A stretch of 64,000 bases of DNA, taken from NCBI RefSeq assembly GCF_000711695.1, contig NW_013546986.1, forward strand, positions 62,001 through 126,000. The letters are read 5' to 3'. This DNA is from Tilletiaria anomala UBC 951 (Eukaryota; Basidiomycota; Exobasidiomycetes; Georgefischeriales; Tilletiariaceae). The number at the start of each line of letters is the position of its first letter. Positions within the stretch are counted from its first letter, which is position 1. Under the pieces are notes generated by a model, which saw only the letters and a list, made by a program, of their open reading frames with translations, was not told the origin of the DNA and did not search any database. Below, one piece after another: positions 48,394 to 60,945 of this stretch. The translations under genes were made by a program, and so were the position numbers.

Positions 48394-51300
48394 TTAGGAG
48401 CCTTCGCTCGCCACTGTCCACCACAACTTGCTACTGCTGCTTTTGTCCTTTTTGACCGGCTGCGTGGAGTTGCGGAGTCGGCTGAACGCGCCTGCTAATG
48501 AGCGAGACGCGTCGTCCTCGAAGCCGTCGGCTTGCGCTCGCTCCGGGTCGTGTACATTGCTGCGCTCTGTCCGCGGCTTAAGACGGCGCAAAAGAACCCT
48601 AGGTCCTTGTTGTGCCGCAACGGTTCCGTTGACGGAGGCCGCGGTGGTAGGTGCAGGTGCGGCAGTGGGGGACAGAACCTGGCCCATCGAGTGCTGGACA
48701 AGCTGAAGCTGCTGCTGATCCGCCGCAGAGGTTTTGGCTTGGAAGACCAATTCTTCAAGATCGGACGTAGTTGACACCGAGGCCATATTATCCCAGAACG
48801 ACGGCAAGTCACCGAGCGCGCCTGTACCGGGAGGCGCGACAGGTGAACTGAAATTGGCAAAGAGGTGCTCACGTTGGTGGGGCGGTTGATGCAGCTGAGG
48901 TAATCGCTGCAAAAGTTGTGGACGGCCCGGCAGCGCGTGTTGTGGCTGCTGCCCGTTACCATTGGTTGGAAAGAACCACGACTGGCCAGTGTGCGGGCAC
49001 TGCAGCGAAATGCCATGGGGCATGGGATGAGCAATGATGGGAATTCCGCTGGAACCGCCCTCTTGACCCTGCGCTTCGAACGGCAACATGGGATTGGCAA
49101 TTGTCGATGGTGCAGGCATCGCCGCGCTGTTGGAAAAACCGCCTTCGCGCAAAGTGTGAGGCCAATTCATCGCGGCGTCCAACGCCGGTGTATCCATGCT
49201 TGCGGGAGAGACCGGCGTGGACACCGTCGACGTAACGAGCTGCGAAGTCATAGGCGTTGCAGCAAAGGTATCGCTCTGTGTTCCAGCTTTGGGCAGAACA
49301 TCCGCCATGCCGCTGATGCTACTTCGTGCCGAGCCTGGTGCTGACGCATTTACCCCGGCAGCAGCCTCACCGCTCACCTTCTTGGCCTTCTTGTCGTCTG
49401 CCCTCTGTCGCTTTCTGATGTGGTCCATACGCATGCGCACCGGCCTGGGCGTCTTGTGCAGACTCTTCCAAAGTCCACAAGCATTGCAATTCGGCTGTCC
49501 ATTCTCATCCTTCCTCCACAGAGGCGTTGTAGTTGTCCCGCAATTCACGCAAGTCTGCGGATTTTCGTCCGGCTCGATCTGGCACCCATGCGTCTGACAC
49601 GCGTGCGTTGTCGGCGCCATACAATCCGGATGATGCTGGAATGCCGACTTGAGCGTCTTTGGTCGCGGCTTCTTGTGAAGTTTTTGATACAGCCCACATG
49701 CATTGCAGAGAAGACGATTCTCTGGGTCGCGACGCCAGAGCGGCGTGCGATACGAGTCACAATTGGAACATTGTGGCCGATCGGCATCCGCCCGCGGGGC
49801 TCGAGCATAGGCTTTGGCTTGCACTACAGATGAGGCTGCTGTGGGATCGCTCGATTCTGCCAACTGTTGTGCATCAGGATGTGCTGCCATGGGGCTTGAG
49901 CGCGACGGCGCCGCGTCCATGGGTGATGCATTTCCTCCATTGTATGGGCTTGAGAGCGGGCTATCAGCAAGCGTGTTCCGGTGAGCAGTCGCTGCTGTGC
50001 CAGTTAGAGAACCTAGCCCCGGCACAGATGTGAGAATGGTCGACATAGCATCACTCGCTGCGCCTTGGACCATTGCCGGGGTCGGCAAAACGAGCTGCAC
50101 AGACGATGTAGCGCATGAACTCGCAGGCGCAGCTTGCAATGTTGAAGCAAAGCTGGACACAAAATTGGGCCCTGTGATGAACCCGCTTGCGTTGCTCGCA
50201 CGGGTTGCACGGGTCGCACCTGCCTGATCGATGTCTGGTGAGTGTGGAGGATTCTCCGCGTGGGTAACAGGTGAATTTGACTGTATCCCTGAGCTCTCCT
50301 TGCGGTTCGTTATGGTCCCCGCCAATCCAAGCAAGCAGCAATCTTCAGCCCCACAGCTGCCGACACGCCCACAAGTAATGGGGATGGCTCGAGCTTTTCC
50401 TTTGCGCGATTTTTTGGTCCCCTCCTTATCCACAGTAGAGAGCGAGCTCGAGCCCAAGCTCTGTCGAGGATCTTGAAGCGAAGTTAATGCCTCAAATACT
50501 GGCGTTCCGGCCGTGAACACCCTTGATGAGCCGGAAGTAGATCCAACATGCGCTGGAGAAGTCACTGAGCTGGATGTAGATGTAGATGAGCCATTCAGAT
50601 CGATCGGCATAGAAAGCCACTGCTCGAGGTCCATATCACGAGTACCTGCGGCCGCTGTCGAACTGGAGATTGTACTTGACCCGGACATTGGGCCTGGCCC
50701 TGCAAAGATGGACGATGATGAAGAGTCGCTAAAGAAGTTCATCTAAAGGCCAACGAGTGGGGTTGAGCTTGTGATCCACATGCGTCCCCTCATTCCACCT
50801 TCACATGACTCACAAAGTTCATATCGCCTGCAAATCCATTACTCGGTGGGCTCAAGGTAGTTGGCGTCAAGACGCTCCCTGGCTCGGCATAGACGATCGC
50901 AGACCCGGGGAGATTGGTGCCACAATCGCATTCAACCAAGTGTGATGCTGGTCTCTTGCGACTTGATTCCCTCGAGAGGGACATATTGGTCGTTAATGCG
51001 TGATGTGAAGTTGACCATGAAGCCTGCGATGGTGTCCCCGTCGAGCGTGATAGCTGCGCAGTAGCTGAGGTAGAAGGCGAATCCAGCGCCATAGCGTTGT
51101 CTGCGTTTTCAGGTGCTTTCCCTTGCACCGATCCTGAATGTAGCCAGCGCTTCCTTCGTTTCGCTGTGCTCAGCCCCCACATTCTCCAGCTTCCATACTC
51201 AAAGCGTGCCCCATCCTCGATCAACTCAGCCAATTGATGGCATACTCTCCAAGTGCGGACGACTGGTGCATCTGGCAATGGCGACTCGCTTCGACCCTTT

Positions 51301-51702
51301 TGACCCTGCAATGCTAAGGTATCTCGGTGCTCGCTAGGCTTCTCGGTTGGCACCTGCTCGCGAAAGTGTGTCGGGAGAATGCAACACGTTAGCTCGGGAA
51401 CCTAGCACGCGCCCAACATGCCACTCAGATCTTGCACACCCGCGAACAGCATGCCATCGGTTCTCATGACACGCTGTGCGTCACCTAAAAACTATTTAAG
51501 CACTTCTGCTACCTTTATCCACCATCTGACACTGTTTGAATACCCCTCACCCATGGCGATGGTGAGATCGAGCTCCATCAGATAAGCATTTGCGACAAGG
51601 ACGAGGAGGGTTACTCGTTCGCGACAACTATGCACCACTCGGTCCGACGCGGCCCCCAAGACTCACCGATTTGAACTTGATTGGCAGCAGTATGGACGCC
51701 AT
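48394..51702 (-). CDS. GATA transcription factor with two zinc fingers and a DUF1752-like N-terminus
   Basis: Modelled exons 51702-51667, 51353-50814 and 50742-48394 give 974 residues. Exon 1 ([12 protein letters not shown]) and exon 2 encode a segment resembling DUF1752 of AreA/Nit2/Gat1 nitrogen regulators: [20 protein letters not shown] then [10 protein letters not shown]. Two class IVa GATA fingers follow, each C-X2-C-X17-C-X2-[15 protein letters not shown] (about residue 516) and [14 protein letters not shown] (about 588), the second followed by the basic tail [15 protein letters not shown] as in AreA. The C-terminus is short and aromatic ([13 protein letters not shown]), loosely like the AreA C-terminal NmrA-contact region. 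Two fingers are typical of siderophore repressors (Urbs1/SreA), but their long Cys-rich spacer is missing. Nitrogen control is therefore the better inference. Intron 1 (313 bp) is long and may hide another exon. Confidence 0.8.
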
Positions 51703-52004
51703 TCTGGTGAGCTGCGTATCTGCAGCTTCCTGGCACCATTGAACAGCTCATACCCTCTCCCCATAGAAGAAAATGGCATGTGCAGGGCATCAATTCTTTA
51801 CGGAGGGGTAAAAATGTGATCGACCTGCACGCGCCAAAATCTCCAATCTCTATCACCGTAATTTTTTGAGTACAGTATCGTAGGGCTCAGAGTCATCAAC
51901 TACGGTCAACAGCGGCGTAACAACCCTAACCTTGCAGCAAACTGAATATCGGTGACCTTTCTCCATCTGCTACTGTATTTTTTCAAGTATACATTCTCTA
52001 AGTG
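51703..52004. promoter_or_regulatory. Gap between the RPN1 3' end and the GATA-factor 5' end
   Basis: About 300 bp between two genes on the minus strand; presumably the GATA-factor promoter and RPN1 trailer. No ORF or clear element was seen. Confidence 0.35.
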
Positions 52005-55000
52005 TCACGTCATCTTGATGTCTTCATCTGGATTCTCAAAGCCTGGGTTCTTGCGCAGGATTGCGAAAGATTCAAGAACTACACAATGCGGAAAATGGGA
52101 AACATGGAAGACGTGAGCGGTCGATGTTCCACAGGACAGAGGCGGCATGCTCAGTGAACACTCACCATGCGCATAAGATAGGTACTCTTCCGTGCCTAGC
52201 TCGGCGCGATCGTACGCATTGAGCCTGACGGGCGTAGTGTGCGTTTGGAAGCCGGAGATGGTCCGCGGCTTGCCAGCCTGGCCGACAACATCGACCGCCT
52301 TGCCGACGCGCACAGACACTGGTAAGGGCTTCAGATCCTCGTCGAGCGTGATGAGGAAGCGCGGGAACATGGCGGGTGTAAGCAGGTATAGGAGCCAATG
52401 TGAATTGCTCAGAACGACTGCGAGCGCGTGCAAAGAGCAAAGAGGGGAGCAATGCGATCAGCGCCTCCGATCAACACGAAATGTGACTCGTTCTTGGCCG
52501 CTGAAACTCACATTCCCGAGCATCTGTGAAGGAAATGAGGACAGACAACAGACCGCACACCGCGGTGCGACTCATAAGCGAGCGATCGGTGTGAAACGGA
52601 TTGATGCCAATCAGGCCTTTGCCCATGTGCACGAGACCTTGCGCGATGCGGACCATAAACAAGCAATCTGGCTCCTTGTGGTAGTACCCAGCCAGCTGTC
52701 GGAGCATCTGCGCGAGTCTCGCATTGTTCGTTCCCGCGCCAACGATGCCCATTGCGAGGATGGCATTGATGGCAACGTCAAGGTCATTGTCGTGCGAGTA
52801 CTTGGACAGCGTGTCAAGAATGCTCATTGCGGGGTTTGAAGGATTGAGCAGCGCGATCGCCAGCGGCACGCTCCTCCGAATGACAGGCTCGCCGTAGTGC
52901 ATGAGATGCGAGAGATGTCGAATGGTCATTTCTGCGCCAACATCTTCGCCCATGGCCAGCAGTGCGACACCGAGCACAGCGTACGCCTGATGCAAGTCGG
53001 ACTTGTTGCTCTCCTCTTCTTCGTTGCTGTTGACGCCCTCGCCATTGCTTCTGCCGGCGCTCGGCGCAGCGTCGCTGGTCACACCGCCTCCGCTCCCGCC
53101 CGCATCGACGGTATCATCTCCGCCACCATCCTGCCCGTCCTCGCCGCTGTCCTCCTCATCCTTCTTCTCGATGTGCTCCAAGCAGTGGTGCAGCATGGTC
53201 TGGATCTTGAGCACATTTCCGGTGCCGGCGTAGCTGCACATATCCACCAGCACCTGGGTCTGCAGGGAGATAGGATGCTCGATTGCTTTGAGCGTCTCGA
53301 TCGTCGCGTCGCTCTGGTCCTGTTGGCCGAGGAAGAGCATGGCGAGACCGAGAGACATGAAGCGCGCCCACTTGTCATCGAGCTGTGTTGGCTCGCGCTC
53401 CATCATGCTCTGTAGGATTGTCGGCGTGATCTCCTCGTGTGCAGAGCCGACAAAAATGAGCCCGAGCGCCAGTGCCGAGATTGCCGCGACCTCCATGGGC
53501 GCCGTCTCGTCGCTGACGTGCTGGAGCAGCAGGGGCACAATGTCCTCCCGATGCGAGCCAGCATACGCAAGGCCGATTCCAACAATGGCTGAAACCTTGA
53601 GCGGCGTGGAGGACGAGTCGACGTGCTCGGTGAGCAAGGCAAGCGCCGCGTCCATCTCTGTTCGGACGCCAGAGTGGAGAATCCCGTACGCCATGAGCGC
53701 GCCCGCCTTGACGTTCTCGTCGCTCGAGTAGGTATATTTGTCAATGTGGCTCATACCCATCTCCGTGTCCCAAAGCAGACTCATTCCCAGGCTGGCTGCG
53801 GCGGAGAGCATGCCGTGGTCTTTATTTTTGTAGATCCAGCTATCGCCTTCTTCCGCGCCGACCATCAGCTTGTCATTGCCGAAGCCTGCATTGACGAAGG
53901 CGTTTACAAATGTACTCGCGAGGTTACCCCGTGCCGAGTCGACCGTGTTGCTGAGGCCGGTACGAGAGTTTTCGAGGTGGGTCTTGTAGATATCCTCGAG
54001 ACTCTTTGGCTCATAGACGTTCAGCTCTTTTGCGAACGAGATGAAGTGCTCTGAAAGGCGGGTGTTGAAGATGGCATCGATGAGGTCCTGGTCTGCAATC
54101 AGCTCGTCTTCCTCCTGGAGCCATTCGATCGGCACATTTTGCCGACCAAGCAAGAAGGCAAGCTGCTTCTTCATGATCGGGTTCTGCGGCGCCTCGAAGT
54201 CCTTTCTAATCAGCTGCTTGTCGCCGATGCGCAGGGAGAGGACGAGCGCCTCGGTGTGTCGGTCGTGCTTGTGGTAAATCTCATGCGCCGTACGCAAGAA
54301 CTGGATGTCATCTGGCGGTACCAGGAGGTTGACACAGCTGACCATGTACAAGCAGACGCGCGCATAAGTGTCCTTGTCGACGTGGGGCACGAGCTTGTCG
54401 ATAGCTTCAAGCTCGAGTAGCAGGTCGACTGCGTCAGCCTCGGCATTGTGTTTGAGAGAGAACGGGACGACAAGCATAGCAATATCCAACAGGTCCTGAT
54501 AGGAAGCTGTCGAAGCGGTAATGTGCTTGCTACCGTCTCCATTCGTTTGTGGTTTTTGTGCTCCCTCGTCACCCGCAGCGCCATGCTCTCCTCTTTGCAC
54601 TCGCGTGTTGTACTCCTCTCCGATCTCTGCTGCCAAATGCCTCATGTACTCATGTCCCCATACACCTGGATCATCGGCCTTGCCGTCTGCATCAGGTGTG
54701 CTGGCTTGCGCCACCCTGACAGCTTCGATGCGGAAGGCAAGGGTCTCGCGGTCTCCTGTGTCCGAGTAGGTCATTGCGAGTACCGAGAGAATTTCGGCAA
54801 AAAGAGACTTGTCGAGCGAGTCTGAGCGCCAGTACTCGTTGGCAGTGGAAGAGGCAGTAGTGAGCGACGATGTGTAAAGCGATTTGAGCCCTGGGAAATG
54901 TGGTCGTAGGAACTTCAGCGGCTTCGGAACAGATGTCATGGACGATGTGCTTGTTCGTATGAGCGTGCGGAGCGACTCCAAAGCTGGTCGATACAGCGTC

Positions 55001-55314
55001 CCTTCATCCTCCTGCAGCAACAAAGAGCACAAGATTGCGTTCGTCAGCATCAAGAGACCGCGCGCCGCTGGCTATGACATGAACCAACGCACCTTGAGCC
55101 TCTCCACAAGCATTTCCAGCTCATTCTTGAGCTGCAGATCCTCTTCATTTAGCTCATCCTCCTTGCTCGTTTTCTTGTCTGCATCTTTTCTGTCTCTCCC
55201 ATCTGCATCCTCCTTGCCAGCCTTGTTCTTCGTCTCGTCCTTACTCGACTTTGGATCCTCGGACGGGACGGCGAGCGATTGTGTCGCCTTTTCAGGCTCA
55301 ATTTCGCGGACCAT
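52005..55314 (-). CDS. RPN1: 26S proteasome regulatory particle subunit RPN1
   Basis: Largest base subunit class of the 19S particle; a toroid of proteasome/cyclosome repeats that docks ubiquitin receptors and Ubp6. Exons 55314-55093, 55011-52512, 52417-52166 and 52078-52005 give 1015 residues. The start is [16 protein letters not shown] with a Lys/Asp/Glu-rich segment and [10 protein letters not shown]. The core carries characteristic runs: [38 protein letters not shown], the PC repeats ([48 protein letters not shown]) and [25 protein letters not shown] across intron 2. The C-terminus has [30 protein letters not shown] and LRKNPGF. The acidic loop inserted between PC repeats ([14 protein letters not shown]) is usual for the family. 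Confidence 0.97.
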
Positions 55315-55748
55315 CTTTGCGAGGACCCGGTCGAAATGTAGCAAGAGTGATCAAGAGCTACTGCGCCAAGGTGACGTCCTTGCTGTTGCTTTGAACGTAG
55401 CGCGCTCGTGGTGAAGGTCGATGTCAACCCCCCTAAATCGCAAGACCTTCGATCAAAGCGTTACCAGCACGCAGCACATTTGGAGGCTCAAGGTGGTGAC
55501 GAGTCGTCGTGTTGCTTTCGCGCCTCTCTTCCAAGTGAGACTGGAAGCGTTCCGCGCATTGTCGCTCACTGGCTGACTGCACACTGTTGTGCTGAAGTGC
55601 CACGGCCAGACAGAGTCGGTGCGTGACGCATCGCCCTTCATGGCTTCTTGGCTAATGGTGGGACTCCCCCAAGCAGGATCTCAATTTTGGGCCCAGCTAT
55701 AGAGATGTGAGGAGGGAAGCGAGTGAAAGCTGCTGAGGTCCAAGGGCT
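55315..55748. promoter_or_regulatory. Shared intergenic region between RPN1 and the coiled-coil gene
   Basis: A 434 bp gap between divergent genes. No PACE-like proteasome element (GGTGGCAAA) and no TATA box were found by eye; no gene was seen. Confidence 0.35.
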
Positions 55749-58700
55749 ATGGTAGAGGTCATGGTGTATGTGCAGGAATCTATGACTATCGCTTCAACGC
55801 TCTCGCTCAACGAGGACTGAGTGCAGGAACCAAAAGAATCAGCGCCGCTAGCTGCTGACGGCAGCGACTGTCTCGTGCTTGGTACAAGTACAGAGAGCCT
55901 GGCGGGACGGAGTACCTACAGCCTGCACGGATCCTTTACATCCTCGGATGAGCAGTGCGCCATGTCCCCGCCAGTAGCCTCTTCTTCGCGGCTGATAAGC
56001 GGATATGCATCGTACAATCATGCTCTTGCATCTCAAGGGGCAGAAAACTTGGCTGCAATATCCTCCGACTCGCCAAACGACAGCATGGCTTTCTTGCCAA
56101 AGCATCATCCATATCGGATAGACGTGCAAGACGTCAACCCGGTCTCCATCACATTTCTCATCTCCCTCCGACCACCCCCAATCAGCCAGCTGCATCAGGA
56201 TGAAAAGAGCGCCAATAAGGACTCAAGGTCTGTTTCAAACTCGCGAGGGAGAGGTAATGGAGATGGCTTGGGTTCGAGACAACGCCGAGGGCACCGAGAG
56301 GAAGAGGAGGAAGATTGGGACGACAGTGCGACCGCTGTGGATCTTCACGACATCCCACAGCAGTCTGTCCAGAATGACACAGGGCAGGTACTGCAAGAGG
56401 ACGGGGGCTACTCGTTGAATGAGGACGGAAACGCCCACATTGAAAGGACACTAAACATGGAGCGTCGGCGGGAAGAGGTGGCGCGGCTGGAGCGATTTAG
56501 GCGGCAGAAGGACAAGCAGCATCAGATCTTCCTGCAGCATATGGCACATGCAAAGGCGCAAGTTCATGGCAATGGCACCACCTCGTTTCATGGCCAGGTG
56601 TCGGGGCGGAGTCGAGGCTCGTTGCCATCGTCACAAGACGGCCACATGGACGATGATGCGGATGCAAATGATCTCGGAGAGGAAGAGGAGGATGCCATCA
56701 CCTCACCCTCAGCACTCGTCATCGCCTCCGCTTTATCATCTTCGAGTGCACAATCTCCCGTATCTCACCTCTTCGCTGAGGGCGTCTCCGTTCTCGTCGA
56801 CGGCTCCTCATGGAAGCACGTGCTTATGTCCGACTCCCATCCTGGCGAGGCCGTCATCGTCGTCTTTGGCCTGCGACCCGGATTCAGGCACAAAGTTGAG
56901 CTCTGCATCGGTCCCGAAGCCGTCTGCAATGCGGTGGGCCGGGCGAAAGAACTTCGGACGAGGGAGAGGCGCAGGAAGGAAATGGATGGGCTGCTCAGGG
57001 AGGAACAGGCAAGGCAACGGGATTATCATCGACTCCCGCAATTAGCCAGCGAGGCCGATCATTCGGACGAGTCATACGAGATGACGTCGCGGATGCCTCG
57101 TCAAGACGGCCTGGTCGTGCCTGGTGAGTAGGCTGTGCCCGTTGCATTTTGCCAGCTTTGCCCAACCAAGTGCTGACATAACGCACGTGCACATAGATGA
57201 CCATGCATCACCGCGGCATGTCTCACCCGCCCGCTCGCGGCGCTCTTCATTCAACGGAGACCGCGGTGCCCTTGGCGACATTGGCGATGAGTCCACCCAG
57301 CCTTCCGCCCTGGCCGACACGAGGACAGCGCCGCTAGCGCTCCGCCTCGCATCGCTGCAAGCCGAGCTGGCTGCTTCGCAAGAGACGCGCAGCCAGCTCA
57401 GTGCGGAGGTGCGCAAGGCGCGTAAGGATGCGTCGCGGACCGAAGCAGCGCTGCGCAACGAGATCGAGGCGGTCAAGCGCGGGCTCGAGCGCATGAGCGG
57501 GACCGACCACAGGAGCAAGCAGAAGGTGCTCGCTCTACAGGAGAGCATCCGCCAGGCGAACATGCAGGCCGAAGAGGCGGAGCGCGAGGCGAAGGAGGTG
57601 GAGCTCGGTCTAGACGAGTGGCGCATCAAGGAAGAGGAGCGGGAAGAAGAGCTGAAGAAGTGGAGGATGCAGGCACAGGAGAAAGAGAGTGAGCTGGCCA
57701 CGATGACAAAGGAGACGAACGACACGATCGGAGCCAAACAAAAGGCACTGGATGCTGTCATCAAGAAGGCAGACGAAGCTAGAGCGGAAGCTGAAAGGCT
57801 CGAGCATGAAGATCTCGCTACTCTGCTGAACGAACTTGAGAAGCTGAAGGAGGAGACAGAGAAGATCGAGAATGCTCCAATCGACGTCAACTCCACCGAG
57901 GCGTTCGAGCAAGGCGGTCGCTTTGGTGGCAGTGGGCCCAGCGGCGCCATTGCGAGCCATAATGCATTCGCACCCGGCCCCCAGAGCGGCGGGAAACACG
58001 GCAGAGGGTTAGGTAGCGGACGTGGCAGTGGCCGCACTGGTCCTGGCGGTAAAGGCCGAAAACAGCAGCATCCGCACGTGCAGAATGCTGCCGGCCTCTC
58101 CCTGCCAACATCTGCAAACGAATTTGTTCCGAGCAGTCGCAGCTTCTCCCAGCCCAATGCCATCTCTGCGACGAGCAGCAGCTACTCGCCGATGTCCTCT
58201 GCAACTTCCTTTGCGCTCAACCCGCACAACCCCGAATTCGTGCCTTCCTCCGTCCTTTTAGCGCAAGCGCAAAGAGAGCAGCAGCAGCAACCACACCAGC
58301 TCCAATCCTCGACTCCGCCACATGCACATGCCCAGGCACATGGCCCCCCACCGCCGTTCGCAAACAACACTAACACCTTTTACTCCGGCGTAGCAAGCGT
58401 AGCAAGCGCGGCAAACAGTCTCACGGCACTTCGCAATGCTCAGATGATACCTGCTCTTCCCGCTGTCCCTGCGCCGCCGCCTCCCTTGCCGCTCAATATC
58501 GCAGGGCCACCCAGTGGAATATCTGCGTTCCAACCCTTCTCTCCCATCGATCCATCCCCGACGGGAAATGACACGCAGCATTCGAGTCCGGCACGGGGAC
58601 ATCATTCCCCCTTGCCTCCTTTCGGCGGAAGTATGGGCGGCGAGCTCTCGGCTGCATCAATAGGCAGCACATGCACAGGTGTCACTGCTTCTTCCCTTTG

Positions 58701-59721
58701 GCCGGCGAGCTCAGTCTCTGCTGCAGCAGGATTTGGCAGCAGCACACTCGTCTCACCCCCCTCGATAGGAGCTCCTCGCTCCGCGACTGCTTCCTCACCT
58801 TGGAATTCCCCTCGGCTTGGCGCTCGACGTGGTTCTGGCCTCGGCGTCGGACCTGGAGGGGTGGGCCTCTCGAGCACCAATGTCAGTCCTTCCCTCGGCC
58901 CTCTGCCATCCGCCGCCGGGGCGATTGAGAAGGACATATGGGCGAACCCGGCTAGCAGCCGGACTGGGAGCAACATCTGGGGTCCGCTCTCCGGACTACC
59001 GTCGGCTGCTGTGGGCGTCGGAGTCGGAGTTCGCGACAGGGATACTGGCGCCGGCTCCGTCGGGTCAGGTGGAGGAAGTGGGAGCATACACGGCCACACG
59101 CTGCACCACCGTGCCAGTAATAGTAGCGGCGGATTGCGCGAGGTTGCCAATAGCATGGCCAGCAGCACATTCGGGGCGGCCGCTGGACCATATCACTCTC
59201 ACTATCCTCACCACCACCATTTACATCATCCGGTCCAACACCCAGCAACGTCACCGCTACTAGCATACGTGCCGGGCGTGGTAGGCTTCAACAATGGACC
59301 GGGCTCGAGCCCGTCGTCTCCTGAGCCGCAGAGCCCTTCCAGCCCGTCATTCGCGCCGGGAAATGCATTCGGCTTCGGTTGGGATCGCTCGACGACGGCA
59401 ACGAGAGAAGGCAGAGGGAGCGATGGCAGCACCAAGGCGCCAAGCCCTATCCAGCCTCCATCCGCGGCCGCTGCCACGGCGTCCGGCAAGCGCAGCCCCG
59501 TAGGCTCGCCGCTTGCTGCTCACGTGCCTTTGTTAGCTTTGGCTTCCCCTGGGCCATCTTCGCTGAGCACGAAGACACGCATGTCGGCATCCGAAGACGC
59601 AGTCACTGACGCCTCCGTTGATGTTGACGCCTCCGATCCTAGCGTGGAGTATGGGGAACCTGCCGCGCCCTCACCATCGCAGCCAAGGAGCTTCGCTAGC
59701 GTCGCAGCTACGCAGCAATGA
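55749..59721 (+). CDS. Large coiled-coil protein with an FN3-like region, possibly AcrB-type
   Basis: Exons proposed: 55749-55763 (tentative), 55827-57123 and 57197-59721, about 1278 residues. If the five-codon first exon is wrong, the first in-frame ATG is 55962. The N-terminal third contains two short beta-rich blocks that look like a split fibronectin-III-type fold: VNPVSITFLISLRPPPIS and VSVLVDGSSWKHVLMSD... VIVVFGLRPGFRHKVELCI. After the intron an uninterrupted coiled coil runs about 200 residues (LRLASLQAELAASQETRSQL to LATLLNELEKLKEETEKIE). The remaining 600 residues are Ser/Pro/Gly/His-rich and disordered. This order resembles the fungal AcrB/ubiquitination-network proteins, but I could not confirm it; a structural or trafficking role would be a guess. 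The last 3' intron join gives VVPG-DDHASPRHV in frame. Confidence 0.72.
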
Positions 59722-59869
59722 AAGCGCGCTAATCCACACGAACGTACACTGTAGCATAGCTTTCAAAATGAAACACCGCGGCCACCCTTCGTCGCTATTT
59801 ATCCCATCTGTTCTTATCTAGTCCATGCAATGCTGTGTGGTGTTATGCTATAAGACGGCCTTGTGACCA

Positions 59870-60945
59870 TTACCGTCGTCTCTTACCGCCGCCGCCGCCC
59901 GGTGCTGAACGCGTCGGGGCGGCCCCTGCCGAGCCTGCTGTTCTCGGCTCGTCCTTGAACAAGCTGCCAATGTCGCCGCTCTGGAGGGCGTTCATCTTGG
60001 CTTGCATCGCCGCTTGCTGCTCGTTTAGTTCGGCGAGCGATTCTGGGTCCATATTCGCCTGGACGAGGAGAAAGTAGGTATGCCAGGCCATTTTTGTCAG
60101 ATTTGATCCTGATATAGGACCGCTTTGCTTGCACGCGGCCCCTTATTTCCATGCTTCTCAGAACTCACCATGAGCTTCGGCATGAGAAAGACGAGGACTC
60201 CGCCTGCGATGACGATAAGCATCATCGGGTTGCCGAGCAGCGCCTTGATGTTAAAGCCTTCGGGCTCAGTAAAAAATTCGAACGCGGCCAACGGCTGGAC
60301 GATGAAGGGCGATGGAAGGACGGCATGGGTGAGGGTGGACGATAGCGGTGTGCCACTGTCCATCATGGGGTGAGATGAAGATGCAAAAGAGGCGATGAGT
60401 TAACGGCTAGTAAGCTCAGCACCCTTTCCCCTCTTCTTCGAGACATGAGCATCTTTGCGAGCATGGACTTACGGCGTATGCGACCGAATCTTGACAGAAT
60501 TCCTGGCGCTGTTCCTAAAATCTGGTACGGCAGTTTGCCCATGCCCCTCGCCTCCGAGCAGTGCGCTGACGTCTACGCGGTAGGTCCTGAATGCATGCCA
60601 TCTGCTGGAGATCTTGAGGACGTACGCGCCAGGTATGACGTCCGGAAATACAAAGGAACCATCTCGGCGGATGAAGGTCTGGTACACTTCTCGGCCTTGG
60701 GCTGCGGTTGTGTTGCGGCCGTTACTTTCGCCTTCAGCCGAAACGCTCGAATCGCTTACAAACGTCGGCGCGTCAGGTATCCGCCTGAGAGATATCTTTG
60801 TGTGCGGTCCGAGAGACGAAAGTTCTCGCAGATGCTCGTTGGGCTGGATCTGCCCGCGCACCACGGCTGCACGAGCTTGTATGCATGTCAGCAGCAGCAG
60901 CAGCATCAAGGACACCACAGCGGGAAGCAGCCTGGGTGACCGCAT
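59870..60945 (-). CDS. EMC7: ER membrane protein complex subunit 7 (EMC7/Sop4)
   Basis: EMC7 is the luminal beta-sandwich subunit of the ER membrane insertase complex. Exons 60945-60473, 60355-60169 and 60058-59870 give 282 residues. A signal peptide opens the protein (PAVVSLMLLLLLTCIQARA, cut near residue 26). The luminal domain follows: VRGQIQPNEHLRELSSLGP, FIRRDGSFVFPDVIPGAYVL, RTYRVDVSA. After intron 1 come LAAFEFFTEPEGFNIKALLG and the single membrane span MMLIVIAGGVLVFLMPKLM, then a cytosolic DPESLAELNEQQAAMQAKMN, SGDIGSLF and a Gly/Lys/Arg-rich end (GGGGGKRRR). The EFF-x-NP-span-PKL pattern is diagnostic of EMC7. The stop is 149 bp from the stop of the convergent coiled-coil gene. Confidence 0.93.

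Noticed and set aside
48394-51702. Assignment as a Urbs1/SreA siderophore repressor
   Set aside because: Two GATA fingers fit, but the spacer is short and lacks the usual four-cysteine region, and the spliced N-terminus resembles DUF1752 of nitrogen regulators. The alternative is kept only as a caveat.
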